From positions 1 through 37,320 of the forward strand of contig JAPOPA010000348.1 of assembly GCA_026713145.1 (NCBI GenBank): DNA of 37,320 nucleotides, written 5' to 3'. Origin of the DNA: Chloroflexota bacterium. Its GTDB lineage: Bacteria > Chloroflexota > Dehalococcoidia > Lucifugimonadales > VXLM01. The notes below the pieces were generated by a model. That model saw only the letters and a program-made list of their open reading frames with translations. It made no database searches and had not been told where the DNA came from. How positions within the stretch are numbered: the first letter of the stretch is position 1; every line of letters begins with the position of its first letter. The translations under genes were made by a program, and so were the position numbers. This document shows positions 10,501 to 19,173 of the stretch, in pieces.

Positions 10501-12917
10501 GGGGGAACCAGTTGTCGGGGACGATACCTGCGTCGCTTGGCGGAATCAGCAACCTGGAGGAACTCTACCTGTCTCAAAACCGGTTGACCGGCCCAATACC
10601 GGCGTCGTTGGGCGACCTCAGCAACCTAAGGGAACTGTCACTTTGGCGAAATGAATTGACAGGGTCGTTGCCCATCGAATTGGGCAATCTCACCAAGCTT
10701 CAGCGAATGGTCCTTTCACGGAACCAATTGACTGGGACACTGCCGGTGTGGCTCGGTAACCTCACCGGCCTGGAGGCGCTATCGCTCTGGGGAAACGACT
10801 TCAGCGGTGCAATACCCGACGAGATTGGCGATCTCGGCAACTTGAAAGAGCTATATCTCGCCCAAAACAACCTGAGCGGCCCCATACCGAGTTCAATTGG
10901 CAATCTTGCCAGCCTGGAAGTGCTCTCGCTCTGGCGGAATCTCTTGACTGGGCCAATTCCGCCTGAACTCGGAAGCCTCACGAACCTTGAACAGTTGCTG
11001 CTCAGGGAGAATCTGTTGACGGGGTCGATACCCCTCTCATTAGGAAATCTCACGAATCTCCGGCAGCTGACCCTCCGGCAGAACCAGTTGGAAGGGTGCG
11101 TACCTGACGGACTGCGAGACGTGGAAGGCAATGACTTTGATGAACTCGCTTTGCCCTTCTGCGATGTCCTGCTCAGTGGTCTCGTAGTAACGCCGGGAAC
11201 GCTGGTCCAGTCGTTCGATCCCTATCACACCGAGTACACGGCGTTGTCGAGCGCGTCGCGGGTGACGGTGACTCCCGAAAACGAATACAACGCCACAGTG
11301 ATGTTCCTTGACCGGAATAATCGTGAAATCGCGGATGCCGATGCCTCGCTGGAAGGCCACCAAGTCGACCTCAACAGAGGGATCACCGTCATCAGAATCA
11401 AAGTTATGTCCCACGACGGCCTGGCCACCTTGACCTACTCCGTGGCTGTGAGCCGCGTGCCCAGCGCTCCCGCAGTGAACGATGTTACTTCAGGTAGCCG
11501 TGAACTAACGGTCTCGTGGACTCCGCCTGCCGAGACCGGAGGGTCGGATATCACCGCATATGACATTCGCTACATTCGGACTATTGATGACGAAACGGTG
11601 GAGTCCAACTGGGACGTGGTGGAAGACGTGTGGACTGCCACCGCCGGGGGTGCCTTTGAGTCTACGATTACCGGCCTGACAGGCAGCACACAATATGACG
11701 TTCAGGCACGAGCGGTCAGCCAAATAGGGTCGGGTATTTGGTCGGACACCGTAACAGAGTCAACGGCGGCCAGCGTCTGCGTCTCCGGTGGTGCGGTCGC
11801 GGACTCGACCAACCCTGACCTGATCGCCGACTGCGAGGCGCTGCTTGAAGCGAAGAACGTGCTGGCGGGGAACGGCTCGCTCGATTGGGATCCGTCGACT
11901 CCCATCGCGGCGTGGCAGGGCATCACCCTCCGCGGAACGCCGGCACGGGTGGCATGGCTGGACATTCGGGGAGGGGGACTGGACGGTTCGATCCCGGACG
12001 AATTGGGTCTGCTACAGGGCCTCACTTACATAAACCTTCGTAACAACAGCCTTGATGGTTCCATCCCATCCGAGTTGGGCAAGCTGACCGACCTCAGAAT
12101 CTTGGGACTGAACAACAATCAACTGAGTGGACGAATTCCGGACCTAAGCCGGTTGACCAAGTTGGAGCAACTGTACCTCTCAAATAACGACCTCACCGGC
12201 AGTTTGCCGGACTGGATGGGTACGTTGGAGAACGTGCGGGAACTCTGGCTTTGGGGCAATGAGTTTGAAGGGCCGATCCCGGACCTAAGGGGCATGACCT
12301 CTCTTGTTCGACTAAAGCTGCAGAGCAACAACCTGACGGGAGGCGTGCCGGGATGGTTTGGCGATATGGACAGTCTTGAGTACCTCTATCTTCACAAGAA
12401 TCCACTGGGCGGGACAATTCCACCGGAGTTGGGGGGTATGAGCAATCTTCGGTACCTGTGGCTCAATACGAATGAGTTGACCGGAGGTATACCGTCGGAG
12501 TTGAGTCAACTCTCCCGTCTCTGGGACTTGAACCTGCACTCTAATAGACTGAGTGGGTCGATCCCTCCTGAATTGGGTGGGATGCAAGGCCTGACGCATC
12601 TTCGACTCCACCGCAACCAACTAAGCGGCGGGATTCCACCCGAATTGGGCGAGTTGGAAAGTTTGAAGTTCCTTTGGCTGCATGGGAATTTGCTGGGCGG
12701 GTCAATTCCTGCCGAGTTGGGAAGGCTGACGAATCTGGAGAGGCTCTGGCTTAGGGAGAACAGGCTGACAGGGGCGATACCGGCGGAGCTTGACGAACTC
12801 AGCAAACTGACCCAGTGGCGGCTTGCTCGAAACCGGTTGGAAGGGTGCGTCCCGCAGGGTTTGAGTGAGGTGCCGGACAATGACCTTGCCGAGCTCGGTC
12901 TGAATGTCTGCCCCTAG
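7524..12917 (+). CDS. Giant secreted S8 subtilisin-like protease with pre-peptidase-like domains, P/homoB domain, FN3, cadherin-like beta-sandwich and two plant-type LRR blocks
   Basis: 1797 aa single ORF; triad motifs VAIVDDGM (D), HHGTHVAG (H), FGGTSASTPVIAG (S), oxyanion SSNSWG; many NxLTGxIPxxLGxLxxLxxLxL repeats; N-terminal signal-like segment. Confidence 0.93.
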   Translation: MNSILAQRAPSLSSTVRAFLLVAFVSLLVVMSVGGVGGQTSDDHGNTLSTATNLPLGSSIEGRISPADDRDVFRLDLSSASGTTDVWIYTTGSLDTVGGLFDRNTNRLAVNDDSFIVGRFNNFHIRANLTPGVYYILVVSFRNLFVGDYTLHAQAVADPGNTIDTSTRLTLDSPTPGTINTANNSDYFRLEFTEFTNVDLYARSTNNQPIDITVLDSQRSEVSVNISPRHINTPTGIFRHGFWIRDDFDPGTYYVRIFTRPGVDSYPVPYTIHTFEDVRYTDYIDECEAKTSQLNDPLIRDSLYACQWHLDNPSETDINVEPVWEEGIKGEGVNVAIVDDGMYYAHEDLKDNVDTSRNHDYTDRNDIYTPFEHHGTHVAGLVAARDNDIGVRGVAPRATVYGYNLMVDPTFLNRADAMGRNYDVTAVSSNSWGHLDGPWLSRAMAFWNRAIETGINDGNGGKGVFYVFAGGNGHLDGDNSNLDEYNNHYGVTSVCAVNDHDTRSGYSEMGANLWVCAPSNDRSDIHQGILTTENSDRYFEEFGGTSASTPVIAGVAALLRGVNPDLTWRDVKLILAGSARKNDARNSGWLGGARKYGSTSDADRYHFNHEYGFGVVDAKAAVDLAKEWRNLPSLETAGLESNRLSLTIPDAPPIGPPATVSTSLRLNTGIGFVEFVEVNVSFRHNSFRDLQVELESPSGKVSQLSVPFDTRTDAFPSFAHVPLNGTFRLGSARHLGEDPNGEWKLHVTDHFQTVRGSLDSWSIEVYGHESPPGPPQIDSITPGVGSLTVVWSAPDDIGSSQVSSYDLRYIQSDADETVDSNWTFVKDAWKTDSAGSLEYVISFLVGGVRYDVQVRAVNQAGAGPWSDSVTGTPVQVTSGECGTAGAVADPENNAGLVSDCNALLAAQSALAGSATLNWSAGTPIADWEGVTVGGTPQRVTELSLFDSELTGALPLELGRISNLKRLVLSRNRLTGQVPAWIGDLVELEELSLWGNQLSGTIPASLGGISNLEELYLSQNRLTGPIPASLGDLSNLRELSLWRNELTGSLPIELGNLTKLQRMVLSRNQLTGTLPVWLGNLTGLEALSLWGNDFSGAIPDEIGDLGNLKELYLAQNNLSGPIPSSIGNLASLEVLSLWRNLLTGPIPPELGSLTNLEQLLLRENLLTGSIPLSLGNLTNLRQLTLRQNQLEGCVPDGLRDVEGNDFDELALPFCDVLLSGLVVTPGTLVQSFDPYHTEYTALSSASRVTVTPENEYNATVMFLDRNNREIADADASLEGHQVDLNRGITVIRIKVMSHDGLATLTYSVAVSRVPSAPAVNDVTSGSRELTVSWTPPAETGGSDITAYDIRYIRTIDDETVESNWDVVEDVWTATAGGAFESTITGLTGSTQYDVQARAVSQIGSGIWSDTVTESTAASVCVSGGAVADSTNPDLIADCEALLEAKNVLAGNGSLDWDPSTPIAAWQGITLRGTPARVAWLDIRGGGLDGSIPDELGLLQGLTYINLRNNSLDGSIPSELGKLTDLRILGLNNNQLSGRIPDLSRLTKLEQLYLSNNDLTGSLPDWMGTLENVRELWLWGNEFEGPIPDLRGMTSLVRLKLQSNNLTGGVPGWFGDMDSLEYLYLHKNPLGGTIPPELGGMSNLRYLWLNTNELTGGIPSELSQLSRLWDLNLHSNRLSGSIPPELGGMQGLTHLRLHRNQLSGGIPPELGELESLKFLWLHGNLLGGSIPAELGRLTNLERLWLRENRLTGAIPAELDELSKLTQWRLARNRLEGCVPQGLSEVPDNDLAELGLNVCP

Positions 12918-13017
12918 AAGGTGAACCGCGTGTGGACTAAGGTCGACGCTGTGATGCAACTCAGGCGGGCCTCACTCTAGGAACAGGAAAGACGTAGACA
13001 CTTGAATCAGACGTCGT

Positions 13018-13875
13018 TCAGCTGAGATCCGGGTAGTGAAGGGGATTCCCGGTTATCCCTACGTCGTACCGGGTGATGTGCCACCTGCCAATGTTTGCGC
13101 CAAGGAGCATGTCCCGCTTCTTTCCACAGAAGGCGATATTCGTGGGAGCCGCGATTAGGGTGCCCTCGAAGTCCTCGGCAAGGATGTCGACCTGCCCTTC
13201 AGGCGTTCGACGGTAGATCACATCGGGCCTGTACATCGACACGTAGAGGTTACGGTCGGTGTCGAAAGCAACGCCGTCGGGGACGGTTTTCGGAAACTCG
13301 GCTACGGTTTCGTGGTGACCGAGGCTACCGTCGGATTCGATGCCGATACGGTCAACGCGGGGTGGGTTCACGCTCATGGCGACGTAGAGGTCATCGCCGT
13401 CCGGACCGATGCACAGGCCGTTGGGGAATTCCTTCGGTCGCCTGTCCCATACCTCCGACTCGCCTCCCGGTCTGATGCGGTAGATCACGCCGTTGTCTTC
13501 GTGCCAGTCTCCGGAATCACACACGTACAGGTTGCCGTCGGCGTCGAATGCGGGGTAGTTCGGGACGCGGAACGGCTCGTCTTCGGTACCTGTCGAATAG
13601 ACCGAGACCGCGCCGCCTTTTGTAATCTTCATGACGGCTTTGTTGCCGGTATCGCAGGCGTAAATGTTGTGGTCCGCGTCGAGGGCGATACCGAGCACAA
13701 ATCCGCCCGTATCGGCGAACTGGACGACCTCCTGCCTCTCAACGTCGATTCTGTAGACCTGCCCCGCCTCGCCGCCGGCATAGGCGTAGCCGTCAAGCCC
13801 CCAGGCAATGCCCTCCGGGTGGTCTAGTCCTTCCACAAACACCGATACCTGTGTGTCGTTATTCAGAAGACTCAT
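13018..13875 (-). CDS. SMP-30/gluconolactonase/LRE-like beta-propeller protein
   Basis: 285 aa; LDHPEGIAWGLDGYAYAGGEAGQVYRID, FPNGLCIGPDGDDLYVA, PDGVAFDTDRNLYVS. Confidence 0.88.
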   Translation of the reverse strand: MSLLNNDTQVSVFVEGLDHPEGIAWGLDGYAYAGGEAGQVYRIDVERQEVVQFADTGGFVLGIALDADHNIYACDTGNKAVMKITKGGAVSVYSTGTEDEPFRVPNYPAFDADGNLYVCDSGDWHEDNGVIYRIRPGGESEVWDRRPKEFPNGLCIGPDGDDLYVAMSVNPPRVDRIGIESDGSLGHHETVAEFPKTVPDGVAFDTDRNLYVSMYRPDVIYRRTPEGQVDILAEDFEGTLIAAPTNIAFCGKKRDMLLGANIGRWHITRYDVGITGNPLHYPDLS

Positions 13876-13941
13876 AATTCCTCCAGCAGGAAGTAAGGAT
13901 CGAACAGTCCCGGGTCGGGCAGGTATTGTCCTTGTACCCGC

Positions 13942-14742
13942 TTATTCTCGCTCCAACATGAAGCCGTTGTTGAGGAAGGCCCCGTCGATCGGGATGGCCG
14001 TTCCGCTGATGTGCGCCGACTTCTCGCTGCAGAGGAACATCACCAGGTCCGCCACTTCTTCCGGGTAAGCCTCCCTCCCGGCGGGCATCCTCTTCAGCCG
14101 CTGTCCCTGCAGGGTGGGCTCACGTTTGTAGACCATCTCGGTCATCGGGGTGAGCACCATGCCGGGACAGACGGCGTTGACGTTGATGCCGTATTCCGCC
14201 CACTCCAGCGACAACACACCCGCGAGTCCGATCAGGCCCGCCTTGGCCGGAGTGTATGCTCCGCGCTCCGGCACCGGGGCCCTCGCGGCGACCGACGACA
14301 TGAACACGACGCGCCCTCCCTCGCCCTGCTCCACCAACCGTTTGCCGACGGCCTTGCTGAACAGGAACGCACCCGTCAGGTGCGTGTTGAGGGCCCTGCT
14401 CCAGTCCTCGGCAGCCAGTTCCAGAATGGGGCCCCTGATGTTGTTTCCGGCGCAGTGGACGAGAAAGTCAACTCTCCCGAATTGGTCGACCGTTTGCCGC
14501 ACTGTGGCTTCTACTGAGTCTTCTTCGGTAACCTCGACTTCTATACCGATCGCTCTGCCACCACGGGAAGAAATGGCGTTGGCCGTTTCACCGGCCCGGG
14601 TTGCATCCACGTCGGCAACTGCCACGCCGACGCCCGCATCGGCGAATGCACGGCTTACCGCGGATCCGATCCCGCCGGCTCCGCCCGTAACGATTGCCAC
14701 CTTGCCCTGCATCTCCAGCCTCCTCATTTGGCTGTGGCGCAA
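13942..14742 (-). CDS. SDR family NAD(P)-dependent oxidoreductase
   Basis: GKVAIVTGGAGGIGSAV, HCAGN, S-YTPAKAG active site. True start may be the internal MQGKVAIV. Confidence 0.93.
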   Translation of the reverse strand: MRHSQMRRLEMQGKVAIVTGGAGGIGSAVSRAFADAGVGVAVADVDATRAGETANAISSRGGRAIGIEVEVTEEDSVEATVRQTVDQFGRVDFLVHCAGNNIRGPILELAAEDWSRALNTHLTGAFLFSKAVGKRLVEQGEGGRVVFMSSVAARAPVPERGAYTPAKAGLIGLAGVLSLEWAEYGINVNAVCPGMVLTPMTEMVYKREPTLQGQRLKRMPAGREAYPEEVADLVMFLCSEKSAHISGTAIPIDGAFLNNGFMLERE

Positions 14743-14837
14743 TATATACCGTCCCGCGACGACCGGTCAATCTTGACCTATCGTAGCCGATTGTTTCTCG
14801 GTACAATGGCCGGAAAAGAGGGTCTACGGAGGTACCC

Positions 14838-15674
14838 ATGGGAAGACTTGAGGGCAAGGTGGCAATCGTTACAGGAGGCGCCCAGGGTATCGGTGGAGCC
14901 ACTGCGAGACGCCTGGCCGAAGAGGGGGCCAAGGTACTCATCGCCGACATAGACGATGCGATGGCCGAGAAGAACGCGGAGTCAATACGCGCGGCAGGCA
15001 ACGTAGCGGACGTTGTCAGGGTGGATGTGAGCAAGCACGCGGACATCGAGATGATGGTGGGAAGGGCGATGGAGAATTGGGGGCGCCTGGATATTCTGTT
15101 CAGCAACGCCTTCGGCGTGCTGACGGCGGGCAGCGGCGGCGCTGTGGAGGTGTCTGAGGAAGACTGGGACTCTCAGATGGCGGTGCTTCTCAAAGCCATC
15201 TTCCTCGGGGTCAAGCATGCCGTGCCCGAGATGAGGAAGGTTGGGGGCGGGAGCATTGTCAATGTGTCGTCGGTCCACGGCATGTTCGGTGCTCCGGGTG
15301 CTCTCGTCTACGAGACGGCCAAACACGCCGTGATAGGGGCGACGCGACAGATGGCTACCGAGTACGGCCCGGACGGCATTCGGGTAAACGCCGTGCTCCC
15401 CGGCCACATGCTCACCGAACGCCTTCGGGAACACATGTGGAAGGATAACCCGTCCGGACTCGAATTCTTCAAAAACCAGTATCCCCTGCGCGACGTGGGA
15501 CGAGCCGAAGATATCGCCAACGCCGTGCTGTTTCTCTGTTCGGACGAGGCGTCGTTCATCACGGGTCATCCCCTGGTTGTGGACGGAGGTCATTCGATCC
15601 AGCTCCAGGAAAATTTCGGCGTACGCCAAGCCCACTTTGTGCAAGAAAACCCGGATACCCAGCTTCCTTACTAG
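14838..15674 (+). CDS. SDR family NAD(P)-dependent oxidoreductase
   Basis: 278 aa; GKVAIVTGGAQGIGGAT, YETAKHAV active site, C-terminal FITGHPLVVDGGHS. Upstream purine-rich RBS. Confidence 0.94.
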   Translation: MGRLEGKVAIVTGGAQGIGGATARRLAEEGAKVLIADIDDAMAEKNAESIRAAGNVADVVRVDVSKHADIEMMVGRAMENWGRLDILFSNAFGVLTAGSGGAVEVSEEDWDSQMAVLLKAIFLGVKHAVPEMRKVGGGSIVNVSSVHGMFGAPGALVYETAKHAVIGATRQMATEYGPDGIRVNAVLPGHMLTERLREHMWKDNPSGLEFFKNQYPLRDVGRAEDIANAVLFLCSDEASFITGHPLVVDGGHSIQLQENFGVRQAHFVQENPDTQLPY

Positions 15675-16006
15675 CGCTGAAGGCGACAACAATGCGGGTC
15701 AATCGGTTTTGCGGGACGGTTGCAGGACTTACCGGCATCTGACTTGGAAGATGTGAGTCACGCTCGCGTCCCTTCGTGTCAAATTAGTTGTGATTTCCAC
15801 TCTTAATCAGTTTCGCTGACCTTCAGTATTAACCTGGATCCTGACCTCCCAGCAAGGTCACGAAATAGCGTCTCGCTTGACTTTGTGAAACCGGTGTGAT
15901 AAATCCCTTGCACCCCAAATGTTCCTGAATCTTGACTTTTTGTCCAAAAGGCTGATTGAAGTCCTAGACTAGTAAAATCATGCTACGATTTTCGTGAAAA
16001 ATTCCC

Positions 16007-16045
16007 CCAAGTGTAACTGTTATCGTTACATCTCTGTACACTTGG
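16007..16045. promoter_or_regulatory. Inverted repeat with two alternative stems upstream of the ABC substrate-binding protein gene
   Basis: Outer CCAAGTGTA(16007..16015)/TACACTTGG(16037..16045); inner TGTAAC(16012..16017)/GTTACA(16025..16030). Confidence 0.5.
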
Positions 16046-16216
16046 ATTGAGCAAACACCGACAACTCGAAAGGAACAAGACGGCGTAAGTAGGTCCTTAC
16101 ATTTCACAACGGACGAGCAACCGCTAACCCCTCGAATCTCGAATCAAGAAATCGAAGTGCTAAACGAAGTGCTTTTGAAGGCCTTTCGAGGCCGTATCGT
16201 GTAGGAGGGAGAAATC

Positions 16217-19081
16217 ATGAAGTACCGTCTTTTGAAGTTAGGATCAATTTCGCTGATTGTTGCGGCGGCGGTGGCGCTGATCGTATCGATCGCATGCGGC
16301 ACCAGCGATGAAGAAGCTGCACCCACGCCGGATGTGGCAAGAATAATTCAGGACGCCGTTAGCAGCGTTCCACAGGGCGCGAGCGCTGCTGAAATTCAGA
16401 GTCTGGTCTCGGACTCGGTAGCGTCGGCCCTTGCAGCACAGCCGGCGGGCGTCACGCGGGCTGAAGTTGAGGCGGCGGTCAACTCTGCTTCCGCGGGTCA
16501 GCTTTCGGCCGCCGATGTTCAGAGGATCGTAGACCAGTCGGTTCGTGCGCTGCCCGCGCCCGAGGCCGCCGAGATCGATCTGGGCCAGCTCCGTTCCCTT
16601 GTACAACAGTCGGTTGTCGACTCTGTTCCTGAGGGGGTGAGCGCTGCCGACATTAACCGTATGGTTCAAGCGGCTGTGGGCGCTGTGCAGGCCGGAGCGG
16701 TTACGCGTGGAGACTTGGAAGACCTTGTCGCCAAGTCCATCCAAGATGTCGCCGCTGACCAGCTCACTGCTGCCCAGGTACAGGACATTGTGGACGCATC
16801 GCAGGCGGCGACTCGGGCCGCAGTGGACGCTTCGTTGACGGCAACGCAGGCCGCTGTGGACTCGGCGTTGATGCAGACTCAGAGCACGGTCGAGGAGGCT
16901 GCGATGGCGGCAAAAGCGGCCCAAGAGGCTGCGGAGAAAGCGGCATCAGATGCGGCGATGGCGGTCATCGAGCCGGTGCAGCCATTCGGCAAGCCGCTCG
17001 GCGTCGGCGGGTACTTCGACTACCGTTGGACCGGCCCCAAGCCCACGACTTTCCAGGAGTCTCCGATGTCGGCCGAACTCGTAAGGCAGGGTCAGTTGCC
17101 TCCATTGATGGAGCGACTGCCGGTGCCCGAGGACGTTCACGTAGTTCCGCCGCCGAACGAGATCGGCAGTTACGGAGGGACGTGGCGCGCGACGAGGCAC
17201 AGCCAGCGTTACCTGCAGCAGTACGCCAACGGGCATCCGCTGCAGTTGAACGCTGACGGTGCCAGCTACGTCGAGCGCGTGGCAAAGGGTATGGATCATT
17301 CCGAGGATGGGAGGGTCTACACGTTCTACCTCCGACGAGGAGGCAAATGGTCGGGAGGCTCCGACCTCACATCCGAGGACTTCCGCTTTACTTGGGAAGA
17401 CATCAATTACTACAACAATGCTGCCTCCAATGAGGCGGGACTGTCGGGCAACGGCCTCGGTCCTGACACTCCCTACAGCCGGGCCCGCGACCCCGTTACC
17501 GGCGCAGGCGCACGATTCGCGGTGATCGATGACTATACGTTCAGCTTCACGTTCGATTCCCCGAACTACACGTTCTTCGCGGGAACAACCAGCGCACGCG
17601 GCCCCGTTTCCTGCGGTTCGGGCTGGTGCTGGTACACGTCGGACGAGTACGCCAAGCAGTTCCACGAGAAGTACGCCGACCCAGCTGCACTTGCGAAGAT
17701 GGTAGCGGACGGAGAGCACGAAGACTGGACGAATCTGTTCCAACAGAGGGTGTCCTGGACGAACTGCGGCGACAACTGTATTGAGAACGGCCAACCGTCC
17801 GCCGGCGCCTGGAAGATGGAGTACTTCCTCGATGACCAGTCGTCCATGGTTCGCAACCACTACTACTTTGGAGTCGACCCGGATGGGAACCAGCTCCCCT
17901 ACGTGGACGGCATCATCAATTTCAAGATGGAGAGCGTGGACGTCGCAATCCTGCGCGCCATGCAGGGTGAGTCCGACCTGGATGCCGATACCCTCTCCCG
18001 CCAGATGAGCGGAATCCCTCTGTTCATCACGAACATGGAGCGGGGGGACTACAGCATCTACCACTGGCCCGATCTGTCGGGCGGTGACCATAGCCTCTTC
18101 TTCAACCAGACTTACAATGACGACCAGGAGATTGGGAGATGGATCAGAACGCAGGACTTCCGGATTGCGCTGTCTCTGGCCATCGATCGCGATGCGATCA
18201 ACAACATCGTCTTCTCGGGCGTCGCTCATCCCCAGAACTATGTCGTCCACGAGACCTCGCCCCATTATCCGGGCAAGCGATTCGAGACGATTGACGCCAT
18301 CCCGAAGGACATCGCCAGGGCCAACCAGATCCTGGACGATCTTGGCCTTGTTGACACCGACGGCGACGGCTTGAGGAATAGGCTGGACGGTGGCGGAAAC
18401 CTTGCGATCTATGCCGGAGTGGACTCCGCAAGGGTCAGTATAGCTGAGCTCTTGGCGTCGGACTTCGCTAAGATCGGAATCAAGTTCGATTGGAAGGAAG
18501 ACGGCGGTCACTGGGGTCTCATCCGGCAGAACCAGCAGTACCTTGGGATTTCGAACGTCAACGGCAGTTCCAACCTGTGGGCGCGTGGCAATCCTGTTGC
18601 CCCCTATCGCTCCGGCGAGCCTCAGGGGCCGTTGATCGGGCAGTACCTGACTAGCGGTGGCTCGGAAGGCATGGCCCCTACCGGACCCGATCCGGACTGG
18701 TTGCCAACGGCGCCTGATGACACCTGGCCTGCCGATGCCACCGGGAATATCAAGTTCCTGCTCGATAGCTGGACTGAAGGCGCGCAGCTTCCCGACCACG
18801 ACCCACGGAAGGTCGAGTTGGGGAAGGCGATGAGTAGAGTGGTCGCGCTAGAGAAGTACCAGCTAGGCACCATTGCCTTCACGGGCTTCAGTCGAGGTCT
18901 CATCGTCAAGCGGAACAACTTCCGGAACGTTCCCGAAAGGCAGATCAGGTACGAGCACGGCCTCTACAACATGGTCAACGCATTCGAGGATGGCACGGAC
19001 AACTACCATAACCCGGGCAACCGCTCGCGACGCTACACCAGCAAGGCGGTCTTTGCCTCCGGCGAGACCATCAGGCCGTAA
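16217..19081 (+). CDS. ABC transporter substrate-binding lipoprotein (family 5, peptide/opine type) with long helical N-terminal stalk
   Basis: 954 aa; lipobox VSIACGT; Ala/Val-rich stalk about 16319..16975; then SBP_bac_5-like region (EDFRFTWEDI, RIALSLAIDRDAINNIVFSGVA). Confidence 0.9.
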   Translation: MKYRLLKLGSISLIVAAAVALIVSIACGTSDEEAAPTPDVARIIQDAVSSVPQGASAAEIQSLVSDSVASALAAQPAGVTRAEVEAAVNSASAGQLSAADVQRIVDQSVRALPAPEAAEIDLGQLRSLVQQSVVDSVPEGVSAADINRMVQAAVGAVQAGAVTRGDLEDLVAKSIQDVAADQLTAAQVQDIVDASQAATRAAVDASLTATQAAVDSALMQTQSTVEEAAMAAKAAQEAAEKAASDAAMAVIEPVQPFGKPLGVGGYFDYRWTGPKPTTFQESPMSAELVRQGQLPPLMERLPVPEDVHVVPPPNEIGSYGGTWRATRHSQRYLQQYANGHPLQLNADGASYVERVAKGMDHSEDGRVYTFYLRRGGKWSGGSDLTSEDFRFTWEDINYYNNAASNEAGLSGNGLGPDTPYSRARDPVTGAGARFAVIDDYTFSFTFDSPNYTFFAGTTSARGPVSCGSGWCWYTSDEYAKQFHEKYADPAALAKMVADGEHEDWTNLFQQRVSWTNCGDNCIENGQPSAGAWKMEYFLDDQSSMVRNHYYFGVDPDGNQLPYVDGIINFKMESVDVAILRAMQGESDLDADTLSRQMSGIPLFITNMERGDYSIYHWPDLSGGDHSLFFNQTYNDDQEIGRWIRTQDFRIALSLAIDRDAINNIVFSGVAHPQNYVVHETSPHYPGKRFETIDAIPKDIARANQILDDLGLVDTDGDGLRNRLDGGGNLAIYAGVDSARVSIAELLASDFAKIGIKFDWKEDGGHWGLIRQNQQYLGISNVNGSSNLWARGNPVAPYRSGEPQGPLIGQYLTSGGSEGMAPTGPDPDWLPTAPDDTWPADATGNIKFLLDSWTEGAQLPDHDPRKVELGKAMSRVVALEKYQLGTIAFTGFSRGLIVKRNNFRNVPERQIRYEHGLYNMVNAFEDGTDNYHNPGNRSRRYTSKAVFASGETIRP

Positions 19082-19102
19082 GACAACATCGGCGACCATA
19101 GT

Positions 19103-19140
19103 CCATCGCGGGGGCCTCCCAGAGGAGGTTCCCGCGATGG
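19103..19140 (+). terminator. Rho-independent terminator after SBP gene
   Basis: CCATCGCGGGGGCCTCC-CAGA-GGAGGTTCCCGCGATGG: 17-bp stem (two G-U pairs), tetraloop, followed by TGTTTGTT. Confidence 0.88.
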
Positions 19141-19173
19141 TGTTTGTTATGAAAACCTAAGAGAAACGCCAAA

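Noticed and set aside
16946-18799. 617-aa minus-strand ORF antisense to the SBP gene
   Set aside because: Same coding-shadow pattern; the plus strand has lipobox and SBP motifs.
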